From Gammaproteobacteria bacterium (GTDB taxonomy: Bacteria; Pseudomonadota; Gammaproteobacteria; UBA6186; Azoamicaceae), in assembly GCA_018061325.1 (NCBI GenBank), contig JAGOUJ010000007.1, forward strand, positions 1-40,707: 40,707 bases of DNA. The letters run 5' to 3'. The notes below the pieces were generated by a model that saw nothing but the letters and a program-made list of their open reading frames with translations, made no database searches and had not been told where the DNA came from. Numbering within the stretch: position 1 is the first letter of the stretch; every line of letters starts with the position of its first letter. Shown one piece after another: positions 16,669-25,211 of the stretch. A program made the position numbers and the translations under genes.

Positions 16669-16700
16669 ATGTCACAAAAAGTAGTCTATAAATGTGACAT
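16669..16700 (+). promoter_or_regulatory. Palindromic promoter/operator of the antitoxin-like remnant
   Basis: ATGTCAC (16669-16675) and GTGACAT (16694-16700) form a perfect 7-bp inverted repeat with an 18-base spacer that contains TATAAA, a likely -10 element. I recall the same layout in front of DUF6088/AbiEi-like antitoxin genes, which repress themselves. The start codon follows 16 bases later. Confidence 0.6.
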
Positions 16701-16715
16701 CATAAATAGGTTAAC

Positions 16716-16892
16716 ATGATGAAAAACACTGTTATTACAATTAAATCATCAATATATGGACAGGGTAGGGGGTGGTGCTCCACACCAAAAGATTTTATCA
16801 GCCTAGATAGCCCTCAGGTGGTACCACATAAGGCTTTATGGGGAGAATACCCCGATCATCATAAAAAACGGATGATCTATCCAAACAAATAG
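16716..16892 (+). pseudogene. Truncated DUF6088/AbiEi-like antitoxin remnant
   Basis: The frame encodes 58 residues. Residues about 7-33 (VITIKSSIYGQGRGW, then CSTPKDFISLDSP) match the start of DUF6088-type antitoxins, whose usual signature is IYGxGRGWvFTPkDFldLgS. After that the similarity is lost: the expected winged-helix continuation (ALSRL...GTIRRLARGLYDYP) is absent and the frame stops at 16892. These antitoxins normally have about 200 residues and lie before an AbiEii-type nucleotidyltransferase toxin; no toxin is present. The family assignment rests on a remembered motif. The promoter palindrome is intact, so a short product could still be made. Confidence 0.65.
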
Positions 16893-16894
16893 TT

Positions 16895-16900
16895 TATAAT
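16895..16900 (+). promoter_or_regulatory. Perfect -10 box, probable promoter of the glycine-rich RRM gene
   Basis: TATAAT at 16895-16900 is a perfect -10 element. No good -35 sequence lies 16-18 bases upstream. Transcription from here would give a leader of about 113 bases to the RRM gene, as in cold-shock genes. It is placed just after the antitoxin-like remnant. Confidence 0.4.
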
Positions 16901-16944
16901 GCTCAGCGTGGTCATGCATTGGTGCACCCACCCCAAGTCCCGCC

Positions 16945-16974
16945 GAAATAAGTATCCTGACTGGCTCTTATTTC
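16945..16974 (+). promoter_or_regulatory. Leader hairpin upstream of the RRM gene
   Basis: GAAATAAG (16945-16952) pairs with CTTATTTC (16967-16974) around a 14-base loop, 45 bases before the start codon. A weak AT stem like this would melt with temperature or be bound by a protein; either role is inference. The remainder of 16567-17019 holds only the repeat, remnant and promoter described above. Confidence 0.4.
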
Positions 16975-17019
16975 TAAAGGAGTCGGAGTTAATCAATAGC
17001 GTCTCAGGAGACATTTAAT

Positions 17020-17400
17020 ATGCAGAATCAGTTATTCGTGGGCAACTTAGCTTTCTCAACAACGAAAGAAGACTTAGAAGCCGCTTTTGCCGCATACGGC
17101 AAGGTTATGGAAGTTAAGATCCCAGTGGATAGGGATACCGGTCGTGTACGTGGCTTTGCCTTCGTTACATTTGAAGAACAACAAGCTGCTGAAAAAGCCT
17201 TGGCATTGGATGGTCAGGACCTGAATGGTCGTCCTATCCGTGTCAACGTTGCCCAAGAAAAGAAACCCGGCGGTGGCGCTGGTGGTCGCAGTGGCGGCGG
17301 ACATGGCGGCGGTGCTGGTCGCAGTGGCGGCGGTGCTGGTCGCAGTGGCGGCGGTGCTGGTGGTCGCAGTGGCGGCGGCGGTCGAGAAAGCTATTGGTAA
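17020..17400 (+). CDS. Glycine-rich RRM RNA-binding protein
   Basis: The 126-residue protein is one RRM (residues 3-80) with RNP2 LFVGNL (5-10) and RNP1 RGFAFVTF (44-51), followed by a tail (83-126) made almost only of Gly, Ser, Arg and Ala with repeated GGGAGRS units. The layout matches cyanobacterial Rbp proteins and plant GRP proteins, which act as RNA chaperones and are often cold-induced. AGGAG lies nine bases before the ATG, after a long untranslated leader. The tail is encoded by 21/24-base tandem repeats and could vary in length. A UUCG hairpin follows the gene. Among gammaproteobacteria, RRM proteins are uncommon but known. Confidence 0.95.
   Translation: MQNQLFVGNLAFSTTKEDLEAAFAAYGKVMEVKIPVDRDTGRVRGFAFVTFEEQQAAEKALALDGQDLNGRPIRVNVAQEKKPGGGAGGRSGGGHGGGAGRSGGGAGRSGGGAGGRSGGGGRESYW
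17305..17370 (+). repeat. In-frame tandem repeat in the RRM tail
   Basis: Two identical 21-base units (17305-17325 and 17326-17346) are followed by a 24-base unit (17347-17370) with one extra GGT. All periods are multiples of three, so copy-number change lengthens or shortens the Gly/Arg/Ser tail without breaking the frame. Confidence 0.9.
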
Positions 17401-17423
17401 ATCTCTAGTTATTATTGCTGGAT

Positions 17424-17447
17424 GCTGGTGTTCTTCGGAACACCGGC
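17424..17447 (+). terminator. UUCG-capped hairpin after the RRM gene
   Basis: GCTGGTGTTC, the tetraloop TTCG and GAACACCGGC form a ten-pair stem with one G-U pair. C(UUCG)G loops are unusually stable. No T run follows, so it may protect the RRM transcript from 3' decay or act as a Rho-assisted end instead of a classic terminator. Confidence 0.55.
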
Positions 17448-17601
17448 TCCTGCCTCGAACTTCCTTGAAATACCCTAAACTTCTTTAAAATACATCCTTG
17501 AATACCCTGTCCTATGTGACACCTCCAAAATTTTGTAGACAAGATCCCCAAACTCCGGCAAACTTGCAAGATAATTATTCGATCATAAAGAGCTCGTGTT
17601 T

Positions 17602-18087
17602 ATGGATATTAGAAAAGTTAAACAACTAATTAAATTATTAGAAGAGTCTGGTGTCTCGGAAATCGAGATCCATGAGGGAGAAGAATCCGTACGCATTAGC
17701 CGTGGCACGCTGCTCAATACGCCAGGCTATGCGGCACTCCATCCGAATAATAGCCATCCAAACAATATTGTGCTGAACGCCCCCACCCTCATGCACAGCC
17801 CCAACACCCCCGCGACTGCAACACCCAGTCCGGAAATAGCCAGCACTGATCATATTATCAAAGCACCCATGGTCGGGACCTTTTACCGATCGGCCACGCC
17901 TAACGATAAACCCTTTGTAGCCATCGGAACGGCTGTGAAAGCGGGCAGCATTTTATGTATCGTAGAAGCCATGAAAATGCTGAATCAAATTGAGACAGAC
18001 CATGCAGGCGTTATAAAGACTATCTTGGTCGAGAATGGTCAGCCTGTTGAATTTGGCCAACCCCTTTTTGTGATTGGTGTTCAATAA
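17602..18087 (+). CDS. accB: Biotin carboxyl carrier protein of acetyl-CoA carboxylase
   Basis: AccB carries biotin between the carboxylase and transferase halves of acetyl-CoA carboxylase, the first step of fatty acid synthesis. The 161-residue protein starts [20 protein letters not shown], as in E. coli. It then has an Ala/Pro/Thr/His linker and a biotinyl domain with the acceptor lysine K125 in VEAMKML. An in-frame GTG two codons earlier exists, but the ATG matches the family and has AAGAG at proper spacing. accC follows after three bases. accA and accD are elsewhere. Confidence 0.97.
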   Translation: MDIRKVKQLIKLLEESGVSEIEIHEGEESVRISRGTLLNTPGYAALHPNNSHPNNIVLNAPTLMHSPNTPATATPSPEIASTDHIIKAPMVGTFYRSATPNDKPFVAIGTAVKAGSILCIVEAMKMLNQIETDHAGVIKTILVENGQPVEFGQPLFVIGVQ

Positions 18088-18090
18088 TTC

Positions 18091-19431
18091 ATGTTAGATA
18101 AAATCGTCATTGCTAACCGTGGTGAAATTGCACTTAGAATATTAAGGGCTGCCAAGGAATTAGGTATCAAAACAGTGGCTGTCCATTCAACCGCTGATAG
18201 CCATTTAATGCATGTGCGACTGGCAGATGAATCAGTCTGTATTGGCCCCCCTGCAGCTGCACAAAGCTATTTAAATATCCCCGCGATTATCAGCGCGGCC
18301 GAAATCACCGATGCTACCGGTATCCATCCCGGTTATGGTTTCTTAGCGGAAAATGCAGATTTTGCAGAGCGCGTTGAAAGAAGCGGCTTTATATTTGTAG
18401 GCCCACGTCCAGAAACGATTCGTCAGATGGGGGATAAAGTCTCTGCCATACGCTTGATGAAAAAAGCAGGGGTTCCTTGTGTGCCCGGCTCGGCTGGAAC
18501 TTTGGGCGATGATGCAGAAGAAAATTTAAGGCTTGCGCGATCCATTGGTTATCCTATTATTGTAAAAGCATCGGGCGGCGGTGGTGGACGCGGTATGCGG
18601 GTTGTTCATAGCGAAGCGGCTTTATTAAACGCGATTGCGCTGACCAAAGCTGAAGCCAAAGCAGCCTTTCATAATGATGCTGTCTATATGGAAAAGTTTT
18701 TAGAAACACCTAGGCATATTGAAATCCAAGTGCTCTCCGATGGCAAAGGACACGCCATTTCGCTGGGTGAACGTGATTGCTCCATGCAGCGCCGACACCA
18801 AAAGGTGATTGAAGAAGCCCCAGCACCCGGGATTACCGAGGCATTACGCAAGAAAATTTCTAAACGCTGTGTGAAAGCCTGTGTGGATCTGGGTTATCGC
18901 GGTGCAGGCACTTTTGAATTTCTCTTTGAAAAAGGAGAATTTTATTTCATCGAAATGAATACGCGTGTGCAGGTCGAACACCCTGTCACTGAAATGATCA
19001 CGAATATCGATATCGTGAAGGAGCAATTACGTATTGCAGCCGGTGAACCCTTCACCCTTAGACAAGAAGATGTAGATATGGTCGGACATGCGATTGAATG
19101 TCGTATTAATGCAGAAGACCCCCAATTTTTTGTCCCAAGCCCTGGGAAGATCCAACAATTTCATGCACCCGGTGGCCCTGGTATTCGTTGGGATTCACAC
19201 ATTTATAATGGCTATGAAGTGCCTCCCTTCTATGATTCTCTTATTGGTAAATTGATTGCCTATGGTCCTGATAGAGCCAGCGCAATTGCCAGAATGCGTC
19301 ATGCCCTGGATGAAATTGTGATCGATGGGATTAAAACCAACATCGCCCTGCATCAAAATCTGATGCGTGATGCCAATTTTCAAAGGGGTGGCACCACGAT
19401 TCATTACCTTGAACAAAAACTTGCAACTTAA
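18091..19431 (+). CDS. accC: Biotin carboxylase subunit of acetyl-CoA carboxylase
   Basis: AccC uses ATP and bicarbonate to carboxylate the biotin on AccB. The 446-residue length is standard. It has the N-terminal [19 protein letters not shown], the glycine-rich ATP lid [14 protein letters not shown], the [20 protein letters not shown] block, and the catalytic [16 protein letters not shown] segment. It is co-transcribed with accB. dusB follows 25 bases later and may be part of the same transcript. Confidence 0.98.
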   Translation: MLDKIVIANRGEIALRILRAAKELGIKTVAVHSTADSHLMHVRLADESVCIGPPAAAQSYLNIPAIISAAEITDATGIHPGYGFLAENADFAERVERSGFIFVGPRPETIRQMGDKVSAIRLMKKAGVPCVPGSAGTLGDDAEENLRLARSIGYPIIVKASGGGGGRGMRVVHSEAALLNAIALTKAEAKAAFHNDAVYMEKFLETPRHIEIQVLSDGKGHAISLGERDCSMQRRHQKVIEEAPAPGITEALRKKISKRCVKACVDLGYRGAGTFEFLFEKGEFYFIEMNTRVQVEHPVTEMITNIDIVKEQLRIAAGEPFTLRQEDVDMVGHAIECRINAEDPQFFVPSPGKIQQFHAPGGPGIRWDSHIYNGYEVPPFYDSLIGKLIAYGPDRASAIARMRHALDEIVIDGIKTNIALHQNLMRDANFQRGGTTIHYLEQKLAT

Positions 19432-19456
19432 ATAATACCTTGTTGAGTTTAAAACG

Positions 19457-20413
19457 ATGCAGATTGGCAAACATCTTTTAGAAAACAATCTTTTTTTGGC
19501 ACCCATGGCCGGTGTGACCGATCTACCTTTTAGACAACTCTGTAAAAAATTAGGCGCTGGGGTTGCCGTTTCGGAAATGGTTTCCTCTAATTCACTCTTA
19601 AGAGGCAGCCTAAAAACCTGTCGACGTGCCAACCATGAAGGCGAATGTTCGCCCAAAACCATACAGATTGCAGGTTCCGATCCAGATATGATGGCTGGGG
19701 CTGCACGCTATAACGAAGATCAAGGTGCTGAGATTATCGATATTAATATGGGCTGCCCTGCTAAAAAAATCTGTAATACCCTGGCGGGATCGGCCTTACT
19801 CAAAGATGAAGCCTTGGTACAAAGAATCTTAGAAGCCACCGTACGTTCAGTCTCCATTCCTGTCACCTTAAAAATTCGTACCGGATGGGATCAGGATAAT
19901 CGTAATGGCATACGGATCGCAAAAATAGCCGAAGCCGCTGGTATTCAAGCCTTAGCAGTTCATGGACGTACGCGCGCCTGCTTTTTTAGGGGTGAGGCAG
20001 AGTATGAAACCATTGCGGCTATTAAAGCCGCCGTGAATATTCCTGTGATTGCCAATGGTGATATCGAAACCCCTGAAAAAGCAAAATGGGTTTTAGAAAA
20101 AACCAAGGCCGATGGCATTATGATTGGCCGTGCGGCACAGGGTAGACCTTGGATTTTTAACGAAATTTTGCATTATTTACGCACAGGTGAACATCTACCG
20201 GAACCAGAACCTCTCGTGATTAAGACAATTCTCTTAGAACATATACAAAACCTTTATAGTTTCTATGGTGAACTCACGGGCCCTCGGGTCGCTAGAAAAC
20301 ATGTTTCTTGGTATACCAAAGGATTGGTATCCAGTGCACGCTTTAGAGATCACTTTAACCATTTGGAAACTGCGCATGAGCAAATTGACGCCATTGAAGC
20401 ATTTTTTGCGTGA
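19457..20413 (+). CDS. dusB: tRNA-dihydrouridine synthase B
   Basis: This FMN enzyme reduces specific uridines of tRNA D-loops. The 318-residue protein has the N-terminal LAPMAGVTDLPFRQLC, the catalytic cysteine C100 in INMGCPAKKIC, the basic VHGRTRACFFRGEA and the phosphate-binding ANGDIETPEKA and MIGRAAQGRPWIF. It overlaps fis by 38 bases. The dusB-fis pair is a conserved gammaproteobacterial operon. Confidence 0.96.
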   Translation: MQIGKHLLENNLFLAPMAGVTDLPFRQLCKKLGAGVAVSEMVSSNSLLRGSLKTCRRANHEGECSPKTIQIAGSDPDMMAGAARYNEDQGAEIIDINMGCPAKKICNTLAGSALLKDEALVQRILEATVRSVSIPVTLKIRTGWDQDNRNGIRIAKIAEAAGIQALAVHGRTRACFFRGEAEYETIAAIKAAVNIPVIANGDIETPEKAKWVLEKTKADGIMIGRAAQGRPWIFNEILHYLRTGEHLPEPEPLVIKTILLEHIQNLYSFYGELTGPRVARKHVSWYTKGLVSSARFRDHFNHLETAHEQIDAIEAFFA

Positions 20414-20627
20414 TCAAGTCCAAGCGGCCCTGAAGCATTATTTTCATACCTTAGAAGATGAAAATTGTCAGGGGCTCTATGATTTAGTCTTAAGCGAAGT
20501 TGAAATGCCTTTACTGAAAATGATGATGCAACATACAAAAGGCAATCAAAGCCGTGCTGCAGCATGCTTAGGCATTAGTCGTAGCACCCTTAAAAAATTA
20601 CTGATAAAATACGACCTGGAACCCTGA
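20376..20627 (+). CDS. fis: DNA-binding protein Fis
   Basis: Fis is a nucleoid protein that bends DNA, activates stable RNA promoters and aids site-specific recombination. With ATG 20376 it has 83 residues, shorter than the 98 of E. coli; the beta-hairpin that contacts Hin-type recombinases is reduced or absent. The C-terminal helix-turn-helix is clear: MMQHTKGNQSRAAACLGISR then STLKKLLIKYDL. The frame is open 37 codons upstream, inside dusB, but only the chosen start gives a Fis-like N-terminus. Translation within the dusB end implies coupling. Confidence 0.94.
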   Translation: MSKLTPLKHFLRDQVQAALKHYFHTLEDENCQGLYDLVLSEVEMPLLKMMMQHTKGNQSRAAACLGISRSTLKKLLIKYDLEP

Positions 20628-20647
20628 AAATACAAGGAGACTTTAGG

Positions 20648-21868
20648 ATGCAGCGTTTTAGACAGCCCATTAAAAAAGTTTTGCAACTCTTATTGTTCTC
20701 TGCCGTCATGGTCCTTGTTGCCCCCTATGTTCTTAGTACCCTTGGCTTTTATCCGGCCTCCCACGCAGAGGCTAAACCCCGTAGTGATGCCGCCGCCCCA
20801 ACCCCGATCGCTAGCTGTGGTGTCTATTCCTATGCAGACTCTGTGGCCATTGCCGCGCCAGCGGTGGTGAGTATTAAAACGAGCAAAGAGGTGAGTGTCG
20901 ACCAAAACCCTCTTCTACAAGATCCTCTTTTTCGCTATTTCTTTAACGATCCCAATACTAATAATAATCAAGGTGAATGGCCTGGACCCGGTAAAAGCGA
21001 TCCCAATGAACAAGCCCCCAAAGAAACCCTACAAGGTCTGGGCTCTGGCGTGATTGTAGATGAAAAGGGCTATGTGCTTACCAATAACCATGTGGTCAAA
21101 GATGTTGATAGCGTGGTGGTAACCTTGGCCGATGGCCGTACCGCAGAAGCTAAAGTAATCGGTAGCGATCCCGATACCGATCTGGCCGTACTCAAAGTTA
21201 AACTCGACAAATTACCGGTGATTCGCTTAGGATCTTCGCAAAAACTACGCGTGGGCGACATTGTGCTCGCCATTGGTAATCCTTTTGGTCTTGATAAAAC
21301 AGTCACGCAAGGTATCGTGAGCGCTACCGAAAGAACAGGTATGGATATTGGGATCCTTTCTAATCTTATTCAAACCGATGCCTCTATTAACCCGGGCAAT
21401 TCCGGCGGTGCTTTAATCGATGCTGCAGGCAATCTTGTGGGCATTAATACCGCTATTTACACACGTTCTGGTGCCAATCAAGGCATTGGCTTTGCGATCC
21501 CTATTGATTCTGCCACCGAAGTGATGCACACCCTGATTGAAGGTAAACGTATTATCCGTGGCTATTTTGGGGTCATGATGTCCCCACTCACCCAAGAAGT
21601 GCGAGAGGCTGCCGATTATAAAACCGGTGAAGGCACCTATGTTCGCGCTGTGGTACGCAACAGTCCTGCACAAAAAGCAGGTCTTTTACCGGGGGATGTC
21701 ATTACAAAAATTAATGATGTGGTCATTAAAGATGAGAAAATTGGTCTTCGTACGACCGCAGCCCTTACACCGGGTAAAAACTATCCAGTAGAAATCTTTA
21801 GAAAGGGCGAATATCTCACTTTTGTGGTAACCCCTGCAGAGCGTAATCCTGAGAAAACCAAAAAATAA
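20648..21868 (+). CDS. HtrA family serine protease, DegS-like (single PDZ)
   Basis: The 406-residue periplasmic protease has an N-terminal hydrophobic anchor or signal (residues about 10-32), a linker rich in Asn/Pro/Gly and a trypsin-like domain. The triad is H148 (LTNNHVVKD), D178 (DPDTDLAVLK) and S252 (NPGNSGGALID). Only one PDZ domain is present (about 310-395, GYFGVMMSPL... SPAQKAGLLPGDVITKIN), as in DegS/HhoB, which cuts RseA and triggers the sigma-E envelope response. DegP/DegQ would have two. It could instead be a truncated general protease. AGGAG precedes the ATG, and the gene follows fis by 20 bases. Confidence 0.93.
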   Translation: MQRFRQPIKKVLQLLLFSAVMVLVAPYVLSTLGFYPASHAEAKPRSDAAAPTPIASCGVYSYADSVAIAAPAVVSIKTSKEVSVDQNPLLQDPLFRYFFNDPNTNNNQGEWPGPGKSDPNEQAPKETLQGLGSGVIVDEKGYVLTNNHVVKDVDSVVVTLADGRTAEAKVIGSDPDTDLAVLKVKLDKLPVIRLGSSQKLRVGDIVLAIGNPFGLDKTVTQGIVSATERTGMDIGILSNLIQTDASINPGNSGGALIDAAGNLVGINTAIYTRSGANQGIGFAIPIDSATEVMHTLIEGKRIIRGYFGVMMSPLTQEVREAADYKTGEGTYVRAVVRNSPAQKAGLLPGDVITKINDVVIKDEKIGLRTTAALTPGKNYPVEIFRKGEYLTFVVTPAERNPEKTKK

Positions 21869-21899
21869 ATAACGCCCTGGTACATCCGATATTTTGGCA

Positions 21900-21927
21900 C
21901 AGGGCCGGCACAGAGACCGGCCCCTAC
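21900..21927. repeat. Dispersed palindromic repeat, copy 2 (GGGCCGG hairpin)
   Basis: The same CAGGGCCGGC...CCGGCCCCTAC layout as 11733-11760, again between convergent genes (the protease and the DUF1003 gene). The 7-bp stem and flanks are identical; only loop bases differ. Confidence 0.8.
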
Positions 21928-21958
21928 AAATGACATACAAAAGGGCTATTTCTAAAAT

Positions 21959-22384
21959 CTACTTACCTTGTGCTATCAGCAAATCATAGATTTTTTGAAT
22001 TTCTTCGGACTGCGCTTCAACTTTATGAATAAGTAAGCAGATCTCTTCTTCTGCTTTTTGATTCACAAGAAAATCGTTATGCGCTTCTAGGCGATCATGC
22101 GCAATTTGTCGGTTCTGACTCATAATAATAATCGGTGCTGCATAGGCTGCCTGCAAAGATAAAAATAAATTCATGAGAATAAAAGGATAAGGATCCCAAT
22201 GCTGAACCCAGCTAATAATATTTAATATGAGCCACCCAACCAAAATAATACTTTGGGTGATAATAAATCGCCAGGATCCTAAAATCGCAGCTAGACTATC
22301 GGCCACACGCTGACCATAGGATATATTTTGACTTTCTAGCTGATTAACATCTTTAAGTGTGCTAGGCGTATGAAAGTTAAGCAT
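21959..22384 (-). CDS. DUF1003 membrane protein
   Basis: The 141-residue protein has two transmembrane helices (about residues 38-60 and 68-90) joined by WVQHWDPYPFILMN, the hallmark of DUF1003 proteins. They are followed by a charged helical tail (QNRQIAHDRLEAHNDFLVN). Function in this family is unknown. It is the last gene of the gyrA-tol-pal run, starting seven bases after cpoB ends, so it is probably expressed with the cell-envelope genes. Confidence 0.88.
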   Translation of the reverse strand: MLNFHTPSTLKDVNQLESQNISYGQRVADSLAAILGSWRFIITQSIILVGWLILNIISWVQHWDPYPFILMNLFLSLQAAYAAPIIIMSQNRQIAHDRLEAHNDFLVNQKAEEEICLLIHKVEAQSEEIQKIYDLLIAQGK

Positions 22385-22390
22385 AGGATC

Positions 22391-23359
22391 TTAGTCTTCC
22401 TGCAGATGGGACTCGGCAATCCTAGCCGCAGCTGAGTCGGGATAACGATCCCGCACTTGTTCAAAGTACCGTTTAGAGACATCAACGTTACCCTTCTCCT
22501 GCTCGACCATCCCAAGCTTTAATAGCGCATCGGTGGCTCGCTGATGCGTGGGAAAACGGGTAGTCACTATCAAAAAAGATTGTGAGGCTTTATCTAAGAG
22601 CGTCTTATCGTCCTTATGCGAACCCCACTGCGCCATATAGCTTTCGCCTAACCAATAATAGCATTGCGCAGCATAAGAACCCTGAGGGAAACGTGCAACA
22701 CAACGCTGAAAACCTTCAATGGCTTCTGAATACTGCTGTGCACTCAGGCTAGCCGAGGCCGCTTCATAGATCGCTTTTTCTGCAAGACCTGTGTGGGTCT
22801 GGGTAGCAGCAGGCTTCATCGTGCTTGCAGCTGCTGTTGTACCGGACTTCTTCGCAATAGTCGCAACAGGTGTCGAGGCATCCTCTGTCTCGTGTGCAAG
22901 TGCGTCTTCCTCATCAACGGGTACTTCTGCTGTTGGGACTGCCAATGGCTTGACAGGCAGCGACGCAACGGTTTTGGCGGGTGGCAATGCTAGCGCTTTG
23001 CTTACAGTACTTTTAGAGGATTCTAATTGCGTAAGACGTTTATCTAAGTCTACATAAAAATCTTGTTGACTCTTTTTAAGACGGTCTATTTGCGCCTCAA
23101 GTTGATGATCTTTCTCCTCCATAGAACCCCGTAAACTATTGAGTTCTTCTTTGAGCGCATCGATGGACTGCGGCCGAGGACTCGTGTAAGTGCTGTCACC
23201 CGGTATTGTCACGCTGCTGCCCACATCCCGGGAGGATCGCACCACCGGATCACCGGTCCTCGATTCTACAATCGGCAAAGCCAAAACCTGCGGGACAGCC
23301 ATAAGACAGAGCCATCCCCCTACAAAATTTTGCATCAGCCGCAGCGTGACTATTTTCAT
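22391..23359 (-). CDS. cpoB: Tol-Pal system coordinator CpoB (YbgF)
   Basis: CpoB links the Tol-Pal complex with peptidoglycan synthesis during division. The 322-residue protein has a signal peptide (cleavage near residue 28), a coiled coil with SLRGSMEEKDHQLEAQIDRL, an Ala/Thr/Pro-rich linker, and a C-terminal TPR domain (LAEKAIYEAASASL... YWLGESYMAQWG... DRYPDSAAARIAE). It follows pal by three bases in the usual order. Confidence 0.94.
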   Translation of the reverse strand: MKIVTLRLMQNFVGGWLCLMAVPQVLALPIVESRTGDPVVRSSRDVGSSVTIPGDSTYTSPRPQSIDALKEELNSLRGSMEEKDHQLEAQIDRLKKSQQDFYVDLDKRLTQLESSKSTVSKALALPPAKTVASLPVKPLAVPTAEVPVDEEDALAHETEDASTPVATIAKKSGTTAAASTMKPAATQTHTGLAEKAIYEAASASLSAQQYSEAIEGFQRCVARFPQGSYAAQCYYWLGESYMAQWGSHKDDKTLLDKASQSFLIVTTRFPTHQRATDALLKLGMVEQEKGNVDVSKRYFEQVRDRYPDSAAARIAESHLQED

Positions 23360-23362
23360 ATT

Positions 23363-23863
23363 TTATTCCAATTCGTAAACTAAGACGACTCGACGATTTT
23401 GAGACCATGCACTTTCGTCATTGCCAACGACAGCAGGCTTTTCTTTACCATAGCTCACAATGCTCATTTGTGCCTGAGGTACACCTTTTAACATCAGGCT
23501 ATCGGCCACCGCACGCGCACGACGTTCGCCTAAAGCAATATTATATTCACCACTGCCTCGATTATCGGTATGCCCTTCCACACGCACATGCTTACGGGGT
23601 GCATTCACTAAACGCTTAGCATGGGCAGCGATGGCCTGGGTATCTTCATCTCTCAATTCATAACTGTTGTAATCGAAATAGTAAACTCTATGCGTTAATA
23701 GAGCCTTTTCTTGTTCAGGTGAAAGCTCAGTGCCATAAAAACGCATATTATCTTCTGCCCCTAAATCACCCCCAATGGCTGTGCCCCGCTTGGCATTACA
23801 ACCCAGCAAAGTGCCGAGGATCATGAAGACTATCATTGCTCTAAAAACTGTTTGAGTACGCAT
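23363..23863 (-). CDS. pal: Peptidoglycan-associated lipoprotein Pal
   Basis: Pal anchors the outer membrane to peptidoglycan. The 166-residue precursor has a lipobox LLGC with the lipidated cysteine C22, and an OmpA-like domain with the diaminopimelate-binding GHTDNRGSGEYNIALGERRA. The residue after the cysteine is Asn, not Asp, consistent with export to the outer membrane. It lies between tolB and cpoB. Confidence 0.97.
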   Translation of the reverse strand: MRTQTVFRAMIVFMILGTLLGCNAKRGTAIGGDLGAEDNMRFYGTELSPEQEKALLTHRVYYFDYNSYELRDEDTQAIAAHAKRLVNAPRKHVRVEGHTDNRGSGEYNIALGERRARAVADSLMLKGVPQAQMSIVSYGKEKPAVVGNDESAWSQNRRVVLVYELE

Positions 23864-23885
23864 TCACTTTTTCTCCTTTATCAGA

Positions 23886-25211
23886 TCAATCATGCAAAAC
23901 AAAGGGGGACCATGCTGGATCCTTCACTTCCCCTGCTCGGGTAGGCAAAGTGATCTGTGTGCGTCCATCCAAAGAGACTGCACGCAAAACACCCTTTTCA
24001 CCATCCCCAGAACCATAAACCACCATCATACCATTCGGTGCTAACGTAGGTGAATCATTCAGCCCAGTTTCTGTTAAAATTTTAGGCTCTCCCCCCTGAG
24101 ATAAGGATTGCAGCGCAATACTAAATAAAGCTGTAGATTCAGCACGGTGCAAAGTGACTAGCCGTTTACCATCGGGGGTAATAGAGGGCTTTGCATTATA
24201 ATTGCCTACAAAAGTGACCCGTTCGGTTTGACGCGTTGCAAGATGCACCTTATAAATCTGCGGTTTTCCACCCCGATCGGAGGTAAAATAAACAGAGCGT
24301 CCATCGGGTGCAAATACGGGTTCTGTGTCGCGACCTGTACTGGCTGTCAGGCGGATCAGATGTTTATCTGCTAAATCAAGGGTATAAATACTGGGTGTCC
24401 CTTCTTTTGATAACACCAAGGCCAAGGTTTTTCCATCAGGCGACCAACTAGGCGCTCCATTAATACCGGGAAATTGCGTAAGACGTTGGACTTTTGCACT
24501 TAAGACATCCACCACATTAATACTGGCTCTATCTTTCTCAAAAGATACAAAAGCTATTTTACGACCATCGTGCGACCATGCAGGCGACATTAAAGGGAAG
24601 GCTGAACGATACAAAGGTCTGGGATGATGTCCATCGAAATCGGCAATTTCTAGGGTATACACAGGCCCTTTAGGGCCTCTAAGCGTTGAAATATAGGCAA
24701 TTCTTGTTGAAAAAAAGCCCTTAACACCCATTAATTTCTCAAAAATACGATCGCTAATATGATGCGCCAAAGCCCTTAAATGCTGCGTAGAGATTTTATC
24801 AAAATGCATCACCAATAGCGGCTTATGGGAAGCGTGCTGTGCAGACTGCGCTAAAACATCCCGTAATTCGAAATCGACACTATAGTTTGATCCTGTTTTA
24901 TGCAAGCTTCCTGATACAATATTTTCAACACCCAGCTCCTTCCAATAGGCAAGATTTTGCATCGTTGCTTGCGAGGATTTAGAGAGGGTATTCACCTCAA
25001 ATTGACCACTATGATGTAGATCAGCACGAATCACGGCCGCAAGATCATGCGCTTCATCCAGTCCTGATGTATCCTCAAAAGGAAGCACCGCAATCGGAAT
25101 ACCCTGTATTTTCCCCCCGTGAATATCCACATGGAGTGCAGCCTGTGCAGCACTCACGAAAAAAAACATGCTGAAAACTATACACAGTATGAAACCCTGA
25201 TCAACCCTCAT
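23886..25211 (-). CDS. tolB: Tol-Pal periplasmic protein TolB
   Basis: TolB is the periplasmic beta-propeller that shuttles between Pal and TolA. From ATG 25211 the protein has 441 residues: signal peptide ending SAAQA, an N-terminal domain with IAVLPFEDTSGL and repeated propeller blades (PAWSHDGRKIAFVS, PSWSPDGKTLALVL, PVFAPDGRSVYFTS, PSITPDGKRLVTLH, PTLAPNGMMVVYGS). The frame is open to ATG 25268, but those 19 codons derive from a palindromic intergenic repeat and would give an atypical signal peptide. Confidence 0.95.
   Translation of the reverse strand: MRVDQGFILCIVFSMFFFVSAAQAALHVDIHGGKIQGIPIAVLPFEDTSGLDEAHDLAAVIRADLHHSGQFEVNTLSKSSQATMQNLAYWKELGVENIVSGSLHKTGSNYSVDFELRDVLAQSAQHASHKPLLVMHFDKISTQHLRALAHHISDRIFEKLMGVKGFFSTRIAYISTLRGPKGPVYTLEIADFDGHHPRPLYRSAFPLMSPAWSHDGRKIAFVSFEKDRASINVVDVLSAKVQRLTQFPGINGAPSWSPDGKTLALVLSKEGTPSIYTLDLADKHLIRLTASTGRDTEPVFAPDGRSVYFTSDRGGKPQIYKVHLATRQTERVTFVGNYNAKPSITPDGKRLVTLHRAESTALFSIALQSLSQGGEPKILTETGLNDSPTLAPNGMMVVYGSGDGEKGVLRAVSLDGRTQITLPTRAGEVKDPAWSPFVLHD

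Noticed and set aside
17305-17370. CRISPR-like short regular repeat
   Set aside because: The repeats are contiguous, in frame and coding for the RRM tail, with no spacers.
17225-17488. Ala/Val-rich frame overlapping the RRM gene
   Set aside because: Low-complexity shadow generated by the GGC/GGT repeats of the glycine-rich tail.
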